A stretch of DNA of 64,000 nucleotides from an uncultured Tenacibaculum sp. (GTDB lineage Bacteria; Bacteroidota; Bacteroidia; Flavobacteriales; Flavobacteriaceae): positions 62,001 through 126,000 of the forward strand of contig CANMIL010000001.1 in the NCBI GenBank assembly GCA_947497895.1. The letters are read 5' to 3'. Below the pieces are notes generated by a model that was not told where the DNA came from, ran no database searches, and worked only from the letters and a program-made list of their open reading frames with translations. Positions 44,678 through 53,324 of the stretch are shown piece after piece. Each line of letters begins with the position of its first letter. Within the stretch, counting starts at the first letter, position 1. Made by a program: the position numbers and the translations under genes.

Positions 44678-47600
44678 ATGAAAAAACAATTTTCTATTGT
44701 TTTATTCTTGCTGTCATGTACGGTATTGGCACAAGAAACTAAGAACAAACCATTTTATCTAGGAAAAATTTCATCAGTTGAATATGTTTCTCCAATTTCA
44801 AGTCGATCGGCAGATTTAGTTCCGTTTAAAAACGTTAAAAAGGAAGCTAAAGACAAAAGATCTATGGGAAACATTATTATATCTGGTAAAGATCCTCAAA
44901 CAAAAGATGACTTTTTCAAAAGAAATAGACATCCACAAGAACAAAGCGTTCAAATGGCTAACGCAAACTTAGTATTCGATACTTATTCTTCGAATTCTCA
45001 ACCAACGGATCCTTCCTTGGCTGTTGGTCCAAACCATGTCATGGTTGTATTCAACACAGGTTTTATGATTTATGACAAACAAGGAAATCAATTATTAGGA
45101 GAAACAGCTCCGAATCCAGCTATTTTCCCTTCAGGAGGATGTTGTGACTTAACCGTTTCTTATGACAATGCTGCCGATCGTTGGGTATTGTCATTTCTAA
45201 ATGGAGGTGGAGCGGGTGCCCAAGTAGCCATTTCGGATGGACCTAATCCTTTAACTTCAGGTTGGTATATTTATAATGTTACTCAAATTAATGATTACCA
45301 AAAATTATCTATTTGGAGTGACGGTTATTATATAACTGATAATACCAATAGCTCAAATAGAGTATGGGCTTTAGATAGAACGGCTATGCTTGCAGGAAAT
45401 ACAAATGCAGGAATCTTAGGATTTAATTTACCTAGCATTAGAACAAGTGGATTCTACAGTCCTCAAGTATTGAATGTTACTGATAGTAATTTACCAGCAA
45501 CAGGAGGTGCTACGGTGGTGTATATGCAAGACAATGCATGGTCTGGGGTTTCAACTGATCACGTTAAAGTATGGACTATTGATGTTAATTGGAACAATAC
45601 AGCGAGCTCAACAGTTTCAAATCCACAAGAAATCAATATAACTCCATTTATTGGAGTATTTGATGGTGGAAGTTTCTCTAATTTACCTCAACCAAATGGA
45701 GGTCCTTCTATTGATGCATTACAGGCTACTATTATGAATCAAGCACAGTTTAGAAAGTTTAGTACACATAACTCTGCGGTTTTTAATTTTGTAGTTGATA
45801 CTGATGCCTCAGCTGGAAAGTTAGCAGGAATTCGTTGGATGGAATTCCGTCAAAGTGGTGATAACCAACCTTGGTCTTTATACCAAGAAGGGACCTATAA
45901 TGCACCAGATGCGAGACATGCTTGGAATGCTAGTTTAGCTATGGATGCAAATGGAAACATTGGTATGGGATATACTTCGTTATCAGGCTCTTCAAGTACT
46001 TCAACTACAAGAGTAAGTTCTTATTTCACTGGAAGGTTAGTAGGAGATCCGTTAGGAGCAATGACTGCCGTAGAAGGATTAATAGCTAATGGAAACCAAA
46101 ATATTCCAGGAACACGTTATGGAGATTATAGTAAAATAGATGTTGATCCAACGGATAATAGTACATTTTGGTATATCACTGAATATATGAATAATGGAAG
46201 AAAAGGAGTTGTAGGAACATTTGAAATGCAACCTGTAGGACCACCAGATACAGAAGCTCCTACCAATCCTTCAAATTTAACAGCTTCGAATATTACTGGT
46301 AATGGAGCAACATTAAATTGGACAGCTTCTACAGACAATGTAGGCGTAGCAAGATATTTAGTTTCAATAGATGGAACCCAAGTAGGAACATCGGCAACTA
46401 CTTCTTTTAATGTAACAGGATTATCGCCAACAACACAATATACAGCTTCCGTTTCGGCGCAAGATGCGGCAGGAAATACATCGGGAAGTGTTAGTACAAC
46501 ATTTACCACGACTACAGCGCAAATTTCTTACTGTACTTCAAAAAGTAGTAATACAAATGATGAATACATCAGTAATGTAAAATTAAATACAATAAACAAT
46601 ACTTCTGGTGCGCAATTCTATTCGGACTTTACAAGTATTTCTACGGATTTAAACGAAGGGCAGCAATATACAGTAACAGTTTCTCCAACTTGGACAGGAA
46701 CAGTGTATCGCGAAGGTTATGCCGTATGGATTGATTATAACAACAATGGTGTCTTTACAGATAGTGGAGAGCTAGTATGGTCAAAAGCACCATCAAATGC
46801 AGCAACTAATAGTGGTACGTTTACAGTTCCAACAGGAACTGCTCAAGTAGCGGTTAGAATGAGAGTTTCTATGAAGTACAATGCGATTCCTACATCTTGT
46901 GAAAACTTTACTTATGGTGAAGTTGAAGATTATACCATTAATTTAAAAGCTGATAATGGAGGAGGAGATCCAAATCCTCCAACAGGATATTGTAATTCAA
47001 ATGGAAACAATACATCTGATGAATATATTTCAAGATTTCAATTAGAAGGAATTGATAATACAACAGGGGCAGAAACTGGTGGATATGGAGATTACACGAA
47101 CCTTTCTACAAGCATAAGTGGAACACATACATTAACGGTAACGCCTACTTGGACAGGAACAGTTTACCGTGAAGGTTATGCGGTATGGATTGATTATAAT
47201 AGAGACGGTGATTTCTTAGATGCAGGAGAGCTTGTATGGTCTAAATCACCATCTACAAATGCTACAAATTCCGGGACGTTTACAGTTCCTGCATCGGCTC
47301 AGCCAGGACTTACAAGACTACGTGTTTCTTTAAAGTATAATGCGATTCCGACATCTTGTGAAAGCTTTACTTATGGAGAAGTAGAGGATTATCTAGTAAA
47401 CATTAGCAAGTCAGTCTCTCCAGGTGAAGATTTAAAGACATTTACTGAAAACTCTTTAAGTAGTATTAAGCTATATCCTAGTCCTGCTACGAATAATTTA
47501 ACCATCGATGTTTTAAATGGAGAGTTTGAACAAATGACTATCTATTCGATTACAGGAAGAATTGTTTATAGTTCAAAAGGAAAAGTAAACAATACATCAA

Positions 47601-47692
47601 CGATTGATGTTTCTAATTTTGCAACAGGAAATTATTTTGTGAAATTTATTTCTAATGGTAAGGCGGTAACAAAAAGATTTATTAAGAAGTAA
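44678..47692 (+). CDS. large T9SS-secreted protein with FN3 and two GEVEDY domains
   Basis: I place the start at the ATG at 44678 (1004 aa, signal peptide ending VLAQ); a GTG 57 nt earlier is unlikely. N-terminal region of about 500 aa with QPTDPSLAVGPNHVMVVFNTG, probably beta-propeller-like; a fibronectin type III domain (about 545-630); two tandem GEVEDY domains (about 635-770 and 785-920), each with TWTGTVYREGYAVWIDYN and SCENFTYGEVEDY/SCESFTYGEVEDY; a C-terminal T9SS type A sorting domain (SIKLYPSPATNNLTIDV to KRFIKK). It is a cell-surface or secreted protein. No catalytic motif was recognised. It lies between lacI and the sugar transporter. Confidence 0.87.
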   Translation: MKKQFSIVLFLLSCTVLAQETKNKPFYLGKISSVEYVSPISSRSADLVPFKNVKKEAKDKRSMGNIIISGKDPQTKDDFFKRNRHPQEQSVQMANANLVFDTYSSNSQPTDPSLAVGPNHVMVVFNTGFMIYDKQGNQLLGETAPNPAIFPSGGCCDLTVSYDNAADRWVLSFLNGGGAGAQVAISDGPNPLTSGWYIYNVTQINDYQKLSIWSDGYYITDNTNSSNRVWALDRTAMLAGNTNAGILGFNLPSIRTSGFYSPQVLNVTDSNLPATGGATVVYMQDNAWSGVSTDHVKVWTIDVNWNNTASSTVSNPQEINITPFIGVFDGGSFSNLPQPNGGPSIDALQATIMNQAQFRKFSTHNSAVFNFVVDTDASAGKLAGIRWMEFRQSGDNQPWSLYQEGTYNAPDARHAWNASLAMDANGNIGMGYTSLSGSSSTSTTRVSSYFTGRLVGDPLGAMTAVEGLIANGNQNIPGTRYGDYSKIDVDPTDNSTFWYITEYMNNGRKGVVGTFEMQPVGPPDTEAPTNPSNLTASNITGNGATLNWTASTDNVGVARYLVSIDGTQVGTSATTSFNVTGLSPTTQYTASVSAQDAAGNTSGSVSTTFTTTTAQISYCTSKSSNTNDEYISNVKLNTINNTSGAQFYSDFTSISTDLNEGQQYTVTVSPTWTGTVYREGYAVWIDYNNNGVFTDSGELVWSKAPSNAATNSGTFTVPTGTAQVAVRMRVSMKYNAIPTSCENFTYGEVEDYTINLKADNGGGDPNPPTGYCNSNGNNTSDEYISRFQLEGIDNTTGAETGGYGDYTNLSTSISGTHTLTVTPTWTGTVYREGYAVWIDYNRDGDFLDAGELVWSKSPSTNATNSGTFTVPASAQPGLTRLRVSLKYNAIPTSCESFTYGEVEDYLVNISKSVSPGEDLKTFTENSLSSIKLYPSPATNNLTIDVLNGEFEQMTIYSITGRIVYSSKGKVNNTSTIDVSNFATGNYFVKFISNGKAVTKRFIKK

Positions 47693-47714
47693 TAGACTTT
47701 TAAATTTATTAAAG

Positions 47715-47746
47715 AGGTCACCAAAGAGATTTGGTGACTTTTTTTA
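47715..47746 (+). terminator. intrinsic terminator after the T9SS protein
   Basis: GTCACCAAA pairs with TTTGGTGAC around loop GAGA, followed by seven T residues. Confidence 0.9.
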
Positions 47747-47884
47747 TCAATTAATATTGAATTGATTGATAAATGGCATAAAGTTTTCTTTTTTTGAGAA
47801 GAATTAATAAAAATTAATATATTAGCCACATAGAAAACGACTTATCAATAATTTTCTTCCACACCTAAATTAGATAAGTCATCG

Positions 47885-47929
47885 CGCTTATCGTAGTATG
47901 AATTAATAATTACGATAAATGAATAAGCG
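47885..47929. promoter_or_regulatory. nested inverted repeat at the MFS gene start
   Basis: TTATCGTA (47888-47895) and its complement TACGATAA (47911-47918) flank 15 nt and touch the ATG at 47919. A second pair, CGCTTAT (47885-47891) and ATAAGCG (47923-47929), encloses it and enters the coding region. A hairpin occluding the start, or an operator, is possible. Confidence 0.4.
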
Positions 47930-49298
47930 TAAATTAAATTTCTGGGAAATCTGGAACATGAGTTTTGGTTTTCTTGGAATCCAATTCGGTTTTGCCTTAC
48001 AAGGAGGCTTTATGTCCCGTATTTTCCAAACACTAGGAGCAGGGAAAGAAGAAATTCCATTGCTTTGGATTGCAGCGCCTTTAACAGGATTAGTTGTTCA
48101 GCCAATTATTGGTTATTTGAGTGACCGTACCTGGAGTGTCAGATGGGGTAGAAGAAAGCCATATTTTCTGATTGGAGCGGTATTAAGCTCCTTAGCATTA
48201 TTTTTTGTACCACACTCACCTGCTTTATGGGTTGCTGCTGGTTTCCTTTGGATTTTAGATGCTTCTATCAATATTTCAATGGAGCCATTCAGAGCTTTGG
48301 TAGCAGATAAATTACCAGAGTCTCAACGTTCGTATGGTTTCGTTGTTCAAACATTAATTATTGGTATTGGTACTTGGGTGGCAAGTAACTTACCTTGGTT
48401 TGTTTCCAAATTGGGAGTTAGCGATGCTGCAGCTTCGGGAGTAGTTCCTATGTCTGTGAAAATAGCATTCGCTATTGGAGCTTTTGTCTTTTTAGTAAGT
48501 ATTTTATACACAGTTTTTACAACTTCTGAGTATCCTCCCGAAGATATGGAAGAGTTTGAGCTGGAAAAATCAAAGAAAAACCAATTCATTCCTGATATTA
48601 TGAATAATATTGGGAACATGCCTACTACAATGAAAAAACTGGGAGTGATTCAATTTTTCAGTTGGTTTGCCTTTTTTACCATGTGGAGTATGGCAAATCC
48701 TGCATTGACAGAACATGTCTTTAATACCCCGGCTCCAGAAGAAATGAAGTATAACATGGCTTCTGAAGAGGACAAGCAAGCATTTGATATTGCCAATACT
48801 GCTTTTCAAAAATCTTCAAATGCTGTTGGATCGTATATGGGGGGGTATGGACTCTCGTCCATGGCGTTTGCCTTACTATTAGTTGTTTATACTTCTAAAA
48901 GAAGAATTAATAGAAAATTTGTTCATATGGTTTCTTTAATTCTTGGGGGAGTTGGTTTTATCATGATGAAGTTTATTCCTTCACCAGAATATTTAAGTAT
49001 CTCTTTTATACTTATAGGTATTTCATGGGGAAGCATACTTTCTATGCCCTATGCGATGCTTTCTAGTTCTGTAGATCCTAAGAAAATGGGAGTTATCATG
49101 GGAATATTTAATATGTTTATTGTGCTACCTCAAATTATAGCGGCACTTGGTGGTGTTAATTTTATTTCAGGTTTACTAGGGAATGAAGCTATCAATGCAA
49201 TGACGGTTGCAGGTTTGAGTCTGATACTCGCTGGGCTATGTAACTTTTTAATAACGAATAAAAACGCAATTAGCTATCAATCAAGTGATAATAGCTAA
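47919..49298 (+). CDS. MFS sugar transporter (maltose/GPH-like, SLC45-type)
   Basis: This 459-aa inner-membrane carrier has twelve helices and the typical GLVVQPIIGYLSDRTWSVRWGRRKPYFLIG loop (about residues 51-80) of the sucrose/maltose transporters. A central insert of about 35 residues between helices 7 and 8 (EEMKYNMASEEDKQAF) is unusual. Its place before pgmB and GH65 indicates maltose import. Confidence 0.9.
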   Translation: MNKRKLNFWEIWNMSFGFLGIQFGFALQGGFMSRIFQTLGAGKEEIPLLWIAAPLTGLVVQPIIGYLSDRTWSVRWGRRKPYFLIGAVLSSLALFFVPHSPALWVAAGFLWILDASINISMEPFRALVADKLPESQRSYGFVVQTLIIGIGTWVASNLPWFVSKLGVSDAAASGVVPMSVKIAFAIGAFVFLVSILYTVFTTSEYPPEDMEEFELEKSKKNQFIPDIMNNIGNMPTTMKKLGVIQFFSWFAFFTMWSMANPALTEHVFNTPAPEEMKYNMASEEDKQAFDIANTAFQKSSNAVGSYMGGYGLSSMAFALLLVVYTSKRRINRKFVHMVSLILGGVGFIMMKFIPSPEYLSISFILIGISWGSILSMPYAMLSSSVDPKKMGVIMGIFNMFIVLPQIIAALGGVNFISGLLGNEAINAMTVAGLSLILAGLCNFLITNKNAISYQSSDNS

Positions 49299-49368
49299 AA
49301 ATCTTATAATCAACTTTAATATTTAGTATATTAATCCATTAAAAATGAATTATTTAACATATAATTAA

Positions 49369-50025
49369 ATGAATACAGTTGGGTTTATTTTTGATTTAGA
49401 CGGTGTTATTGTGGATACCGCTAAATATCATTTTTTAGCTTGGAAAAATCTTGCTAATAGTTTAGGAATAGATTTTTCAAAAGAACAAAATGAACAGTTA
49501 AAAGGTGTTAGTAGAATAAGATCTTTAGAAAAAATATTAGGCTGGGGTAATAAGACCATATCTCAGGAAAAGTTTGAGGCTCTTTTAGATGAAAAGAATG
49601 AAGAGTACCTAAGATATATTGAAAGCATGGATGAATCCGAAATTCTGCCCGATGTCCCTCGTATATTAAATCTTTTATTAGAAAACAATTCCCCTATAGC
49701 TTTAGGATCGGCAAGTAAAAATGCGAGAGCTATCTTAAAGAAGGTAGATCTTATAGACAAGTTCAATGCAATTGTTGATGGTAATGATGTAACCAAAGCA
49801 AAACCAGATCCCGAGGTGTTTACCAATGCAGCAGAAAAAATAAAAGTGATACCAAATAAATGTGTGGTATTTGAAGATTCAGTAGCTGGAATACAAGCTG
49901 CTAAAAAAGCGAATATGTTGGCCATTGGAATTGGAGAAAAAGACATCCTTCATGAAGCTGATCATATTTTTAAAAGTTTTGAAGAAATTTCATCAGAGTT
50001 TATAACCAAACTTATGAAAAACTAA
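49369..50025 (+). CDS. pgmB: beta-phosphoglucomutase
   Basis: This 218-aa HAD enzyme converts beta-glucose-1-phosphate, the product of GH65 phosphorylases, to glucose-6-phosphate. Motifs: FDLDGVIVDT (nucleophile Asp near residue 9), the KGVSRIRSLEKILGW cap, SASKNA (motif II), AKPDPEVF (motif III) and VFEDSVAGIQAA (motif IV). It lies between the sugar carrier and GH65, 93 nt before the latter. Confidence 0.95.
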   Translation: MNTVGFIFDLDGVIVDTAKYHFLAWKNLANSLGIDFSKEQNEQLKGVSRIRSLEKILGWGNKTISQEKFEALLDEKNEEYLRYIESMDESEILPDVPRILNLLLENNSPIALGSASKNARAILKKVDLIDKFNAIVDGNDVTKAKPDPEVFTNAAEKIKVIPNKCVVFEDSVAGIQAAKKANMLAIGIGEKDILHEADHIFKSFEEISSEFITKLMKN

Positions 50026-50047
50026 AAAACATTGAAATACATAATAA

Positions 50048-50064
50048 TACTCACTTAGTGAGTA
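50048..50064. promoter_or_regulatory. 17-bp palindrome before GH65
   Basis: TACTCACTTAGTGAGTA is a perfect odd palindrome 55 nt before the GH65 ATG. A related palindrome, TTCACTAAGTGAGA, lies at 55798-55811 before a GH13 gene. Both share CACT-W-AGTG and may be sites for one regulator. Confidence 0.45.
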
Positions 50065-50118
50065 ATCTAACAAAAAAGTAAAGAGCTGAACTCAAACAAC
50101 TAAAGTAAAATCAATAAA

Positions 50119-52425
50119 ATGAATCAAAATTATGTCCTATCAAATGAATGGAGTGTTATAGAAGAAGGATTTGATAAAAGCCGTGTAAAATCTTCAGAAA
50201 GCCTTTTTAGTATTGGTAATGGAGCCATGGGGCAAAGAGCTAATTTTGAAGAAGACTATTCAGGTGATACCTTTCAAGGAAGTTATATAGCGGGTGTTTA
50301 TTATCCGGATAAAACCAGAGTTGGATGGTGGAAAAATGGATATCCTGAATATTTTGCAAAAGTCTTGAATGCACCTAATTGGATAGGTATTCATATAAAG
50401 ATTAATGATGAGGTGTTGGATTTAGCTTCGTGTAAAGAGGTGAAAAATTTCCGACGACAATTGAATATGAAAGAAGGATGGTTGTCTCGAACTTTCGAAG
50501 CTGTTTTACAAAACGGAATTGAAATAGCTGTTTCAACGAAGCGTTTGTTGAGTTTAGATATCGATGAGGTCGGGGCAATAGAGTATTCCATAATCCCTTT
50601 GAGTGAGTCTGTGACAATTGAATTTTCCCCATATTTAGATGCAGGCATTACAAATGAAGACAGTAATTGGGATGATAAGTTTTGGGAAATACTTGATGTA
50701 TCGTCTACGGATAACCAAGCATTTATTCAATCACACACGATGAAAACAGCATTTCATGCGTGTACCTTTATGGAATCTCAGCTCTTTTTAGAAAATAAAA
50801 AAACAAATACACCTTTAAAAGAGTTTGTTTCTGAAACAAAAGTCTCTCATACTTATAAAATTGATGTTTCAAAAGATCAAAAAGTTACTTTATATAAATA
50901 TGCAGGATATACGGTCGATAGAAACCATAAAAAAGAAGAACTTCTTTTAGCAGCGAAATCTGTTTTAGTAAAGGTATTAACTTTAGGTTTTGAAGAATTA
51001 TTAAACCTTCAAAAGAAGGCCTGGGAAAAGATCTGGGATATGGCTGATATTACCATTGAAGGAGATGTACAAGCGCAACAAGGAATCCGTTTTAATATTT
51101 TTCAATTAAATCAAACGTATTTAGGAACGGATGCACGATTAAATATTGGTCCAAAAGGATTTACAGGTGAAAAATATGGAGGTAGTACGTATTGGGATAC
51201 AGAAGCATATTGTTTACCTTTTTACATGGCTACAAAAGACCAAAAGGTCGCTCGTAATTTATTAGAATATCGTTATAACCATCTTGAAAAAGCCATTGAA
51301 AATGCTGAGAAATTAGGGTTTTCGAAGGGAGCAGCTTTATATCCAATGGTTACCATGAATGGTGAAGAGTGTCATAATGAGTGGGAAATAACATTCCAAG
51401 AGATTCATAGAAACGCTGCCATTGCTTTTGCTATTTTTAACTACCATCGATATACGGGTGATTACAGCTATATTCCAGAAAAAGGACTCGAAGTATTGAT
51501 CGGAATAGCTCGTTTTTGGCATCAGAGAGCGACCTATTCATCGGATAAAAACAAATATGTTATTCTAGGCGTCACTGGACCTAACGAATACGAAAACAAC
51601 ATAAACAACAATTGGTATACGAATTATTCAGCAAGATGGTGTATTCAATATGCCATGGAGAATATCGAGATACTGAAGGAAGATTACCATACCGATTATG
51701 AAAGAATAATGGCAAAGGTAAATTTAACGAGTGATGAAATTTCAAAATGGAAAGAAGTTGCCGATAATATGTATTTCCCGTATTCACCGGAACACAACGT
51801 TTTTCTCCAGCAAGATGGGTTTCTTGACAAAGAACAGATAACAGTATCTGAGTTGGATACATCGCAAAGACCGATCAACCAAAAATGGAGTTGGGACCGT
51901 ATTTTAAGATCTCCATATATTAAACAAGCGGATACACTTCAAGGATTTTACTTCTTCGAAGAAGATTTTACAGATAAGGAATTGGAACGACATTTCGATT
52001 TCTATGAACCGTTTACAGTACATGAAAGTTCATTGTCTCCTTGTGTTCATGGTATTCAAGCAGCAAAATTAAATAGAATGGAACAAGCCTATGAATTCTA
52101 TTTAAGAACATCAAGGCTAGATTTAGACGATTATAATAAAGAAGTAGAAGAGGGGCTTCATATTACCTCAATGGCAGGAACTTGGATGAGTATTGTTGAA
52201 GGTTTTGGAGGAATGCGTATTAAAAACGATACACTTAGTTTTTCTCCTAGAATACCAAAGCAATGGCAAGCTTTTTCGTTTAAAGTAAACTTTAGAAATC
52301 AAATACTAAAGGTAAATATAAGTCAAGATAAAACCGCGTTTGAATTGGATAATGGAGCAGAACTAAATATTATCGTTAATGATCATGAAGTACTGATAAC
52401 TCCAAATAGTTTAACAATGGTTTAA
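50119..52425 (+). CDS. GH65 maltose (or kojibiose) phosphorylase
   Basis: This 768-aa cytoplasmic protein (no signal peptide) has the GH65 core: SLFSIGNGAMGQRANFEEDY at the start, the GEKYGGSTYWDTEAY motif near residue 355, the catalytic-acid region GVTGPNEYENNINNNWYTNY near 485, and a C-terminal beta domain. It phosphorolyses maltose to glucose and beta-glucose-1-phosphate, which the pgmB product takes up. The alternatives kojibiose, trehalose or nigerose cannot be excluded from sequence. Confidence 0.9.
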   Translation: MNQNYVLSNEWSVIEEGFDKSRVKSSESLFSIGNGAMGQRANFEEDYSGDTFQGSYIAGVYYPDKTRVGWWKNGYPEYFAKVLNAPNWIGIHIKINDEVLDLASCKEVKNFRRQLNMKEGWLSRTFEAVLQNGIEIAVSTKRLLSLDIDEVGAIEYSIIPLSESVTIEFSPYLDAGITNEDSNWDDKFWEILDVSSTDNQAFIQSHTMKTAFHACTFMESQLFLENKKTNTPLKEFVSETKVSHTYKIDVSKDQKVTLYKYAGYTVDRNHKKEELLLAAKSVLVKVLTLGFEELLNLQKKAWEKIWDMADITIEGDVQAQQGIRFNIFQLNQTYLGTDARLNIGPKGFTGEKYGGSTYWDTEAYCLPFYMATKDQKVARNLLEYRYNHLEKAIENAEKLGFSKGAALYPMVTMNGEECHNEWEITFQEIHRNAAIAFAIFNYHRYTGDYSYIPEKGLEVLIGIARFWHQRATYSSDKNKYVILGVTGPNEYENNINNNWYTNYSARWCIQYAMENIEILKEDYHTDYERIMAKVNLTSDEISKWKEVADNMYFPYSPEHNVFLQQDGFLDKEQITVSELDTSQRPINQKWSWDRILRSPYIKQADTLQGFYFFEEDFTDKELERHFDFYEPFTVHESSLSPCVHGIQAAKLNRMEQAYEFYLRTSRLDLDDYNKEVEEGLHITSMAGTWMSIVEGFGGMRIKNDTLSFSPRIPKQWQAFSFKVNFRNQILKVNISQDKTAFELDNGAELNIIVNDHEVLITPNSLTMV

Positions 52426-52522
52426 TCGCAGGGCGATAGCCAAGGGTTAAATTTTTAAAGGCCTGCCAAGAAATATATATCATGAACCCAACGGATACCT
52501 TGCATGCGTGCATCGGGACAGT
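52426..52522 (+). repeat. intergenic repeat, copy 1
   Basis: It begins directly after the GH65 stop with TCGCAGGGCGATAGCCAAG and ends near GTGCATCGGGACAG. The copy at 55697 after the GH31 stop begins with the same 19 bases; over about 97 bp the two copies are roughly three-quarters identical. No T-run terminator shape is visible. Confidence 0.8.
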
Positions 52523-52544
52523 TTAGTATCAAAAATGATTTTCA

Positions 52545-53324
52545 ATGAAAAATGTACTACCCGTCGTTATTGTGTTTTTATTTTTCTCTTGTAATAGAGA
52601 AAGAAAAAATACGGCTATTCAGAAGCCTGTGGCTAATACCTTCCTAGAAAAGGTTGAGCCACCAAATTGGTGCGTAGGATTCAATAATACTAACTTACAG
52701 CTTTTAATTAAAGAAGATAGGATTACTAACTATCAAGTTAAAATTGATTATTCTGGAGTCACTTTAAAGAATGTTCATAAAGCCGATAGCCCGAATTATT
52801 TGTTTTTAGATTTGGTTGTAGACAATAATACTCAACCAGGTAAGTTCGATATTGTTTTTACACAGGATACTATTGTTAAAAAACATACCTACGAGCTTAA
52901 ACAAAGAGATTTTAATGGAGAAGATATAGTAGGCTTTAATAGTTCTGATGCCATATACTTAATCACTCCTGATCGATTTGCAAATGGCGATCATAGTAAT
53001 GATATCATTGATGATTTAAAGGAAAATAAAATAGATAGGACTCATAACTATAAGCGACGCGGAGGCGATATCAGAGGAATTATTAATCATTTGGATTATA
53101 TAGAAAATCTTGGTTTTACAGGTATTTGGCCAACACCTCTATTAATAAATGATATGCCCGAAAGCTCATATCACGGATATGCTATTACAGATTACTACCA
53201 AGTTGATCCTCGATTTGGCTCTCTAGATGAATATAAAGAGTTGTCTTCTGAGCTACGAAAAAGGGACAAGTTAGAATTAAAAGAAAAAGGGAGTTTAATC
53301 TTAACATCGAAAATAGACTCATGA
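52545..53324 (+). CDS. GH13-type lipoprotein with internal deletion
   Basis: This 259-aa protein starts as a SusA/neopullulanase-like enzyme: lipobox ending in Cys16, an N-terminal beta domain (about 30-125), the GH13 start SSDAIYLITPDRFANGDHSND (about 133), GGDIRGIINHLDYIENLGFTG and SSYHGYAITDYYQVDPRFGS. At about residue 241 (DNA near 53265) it jumps in frame to LELKEKGSLILTS, which resembles the C-terminal beta strands. All four catalytic regions are gone, so it cannot hydrolyse starch. Enzymes of this type are about 600 aa. Confidence 0.85.
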   Translation: MKNVLPVVIVFLFFSCNRERKNTAIQKPVANTFLEKVEPPNWCVGFNNTNLQLLIKEDRITNYQVKIDYSGVTLKNVHKADSPNYLFLDLVVDNNTQPGKFDIVFTQDTIVKKHTYELKQRDFNGEDIVGFNSSDAIYLITPDRFANGDHSNDIIDDLKENKIDRTHNYKRRGGDIRGIINHLDYIENLGFTGIWPTPLLINDMPESSYHGYAITDYYQVDPRFGSLDEYKELSSELRKRDKLELKEKGSLILTSKIDS

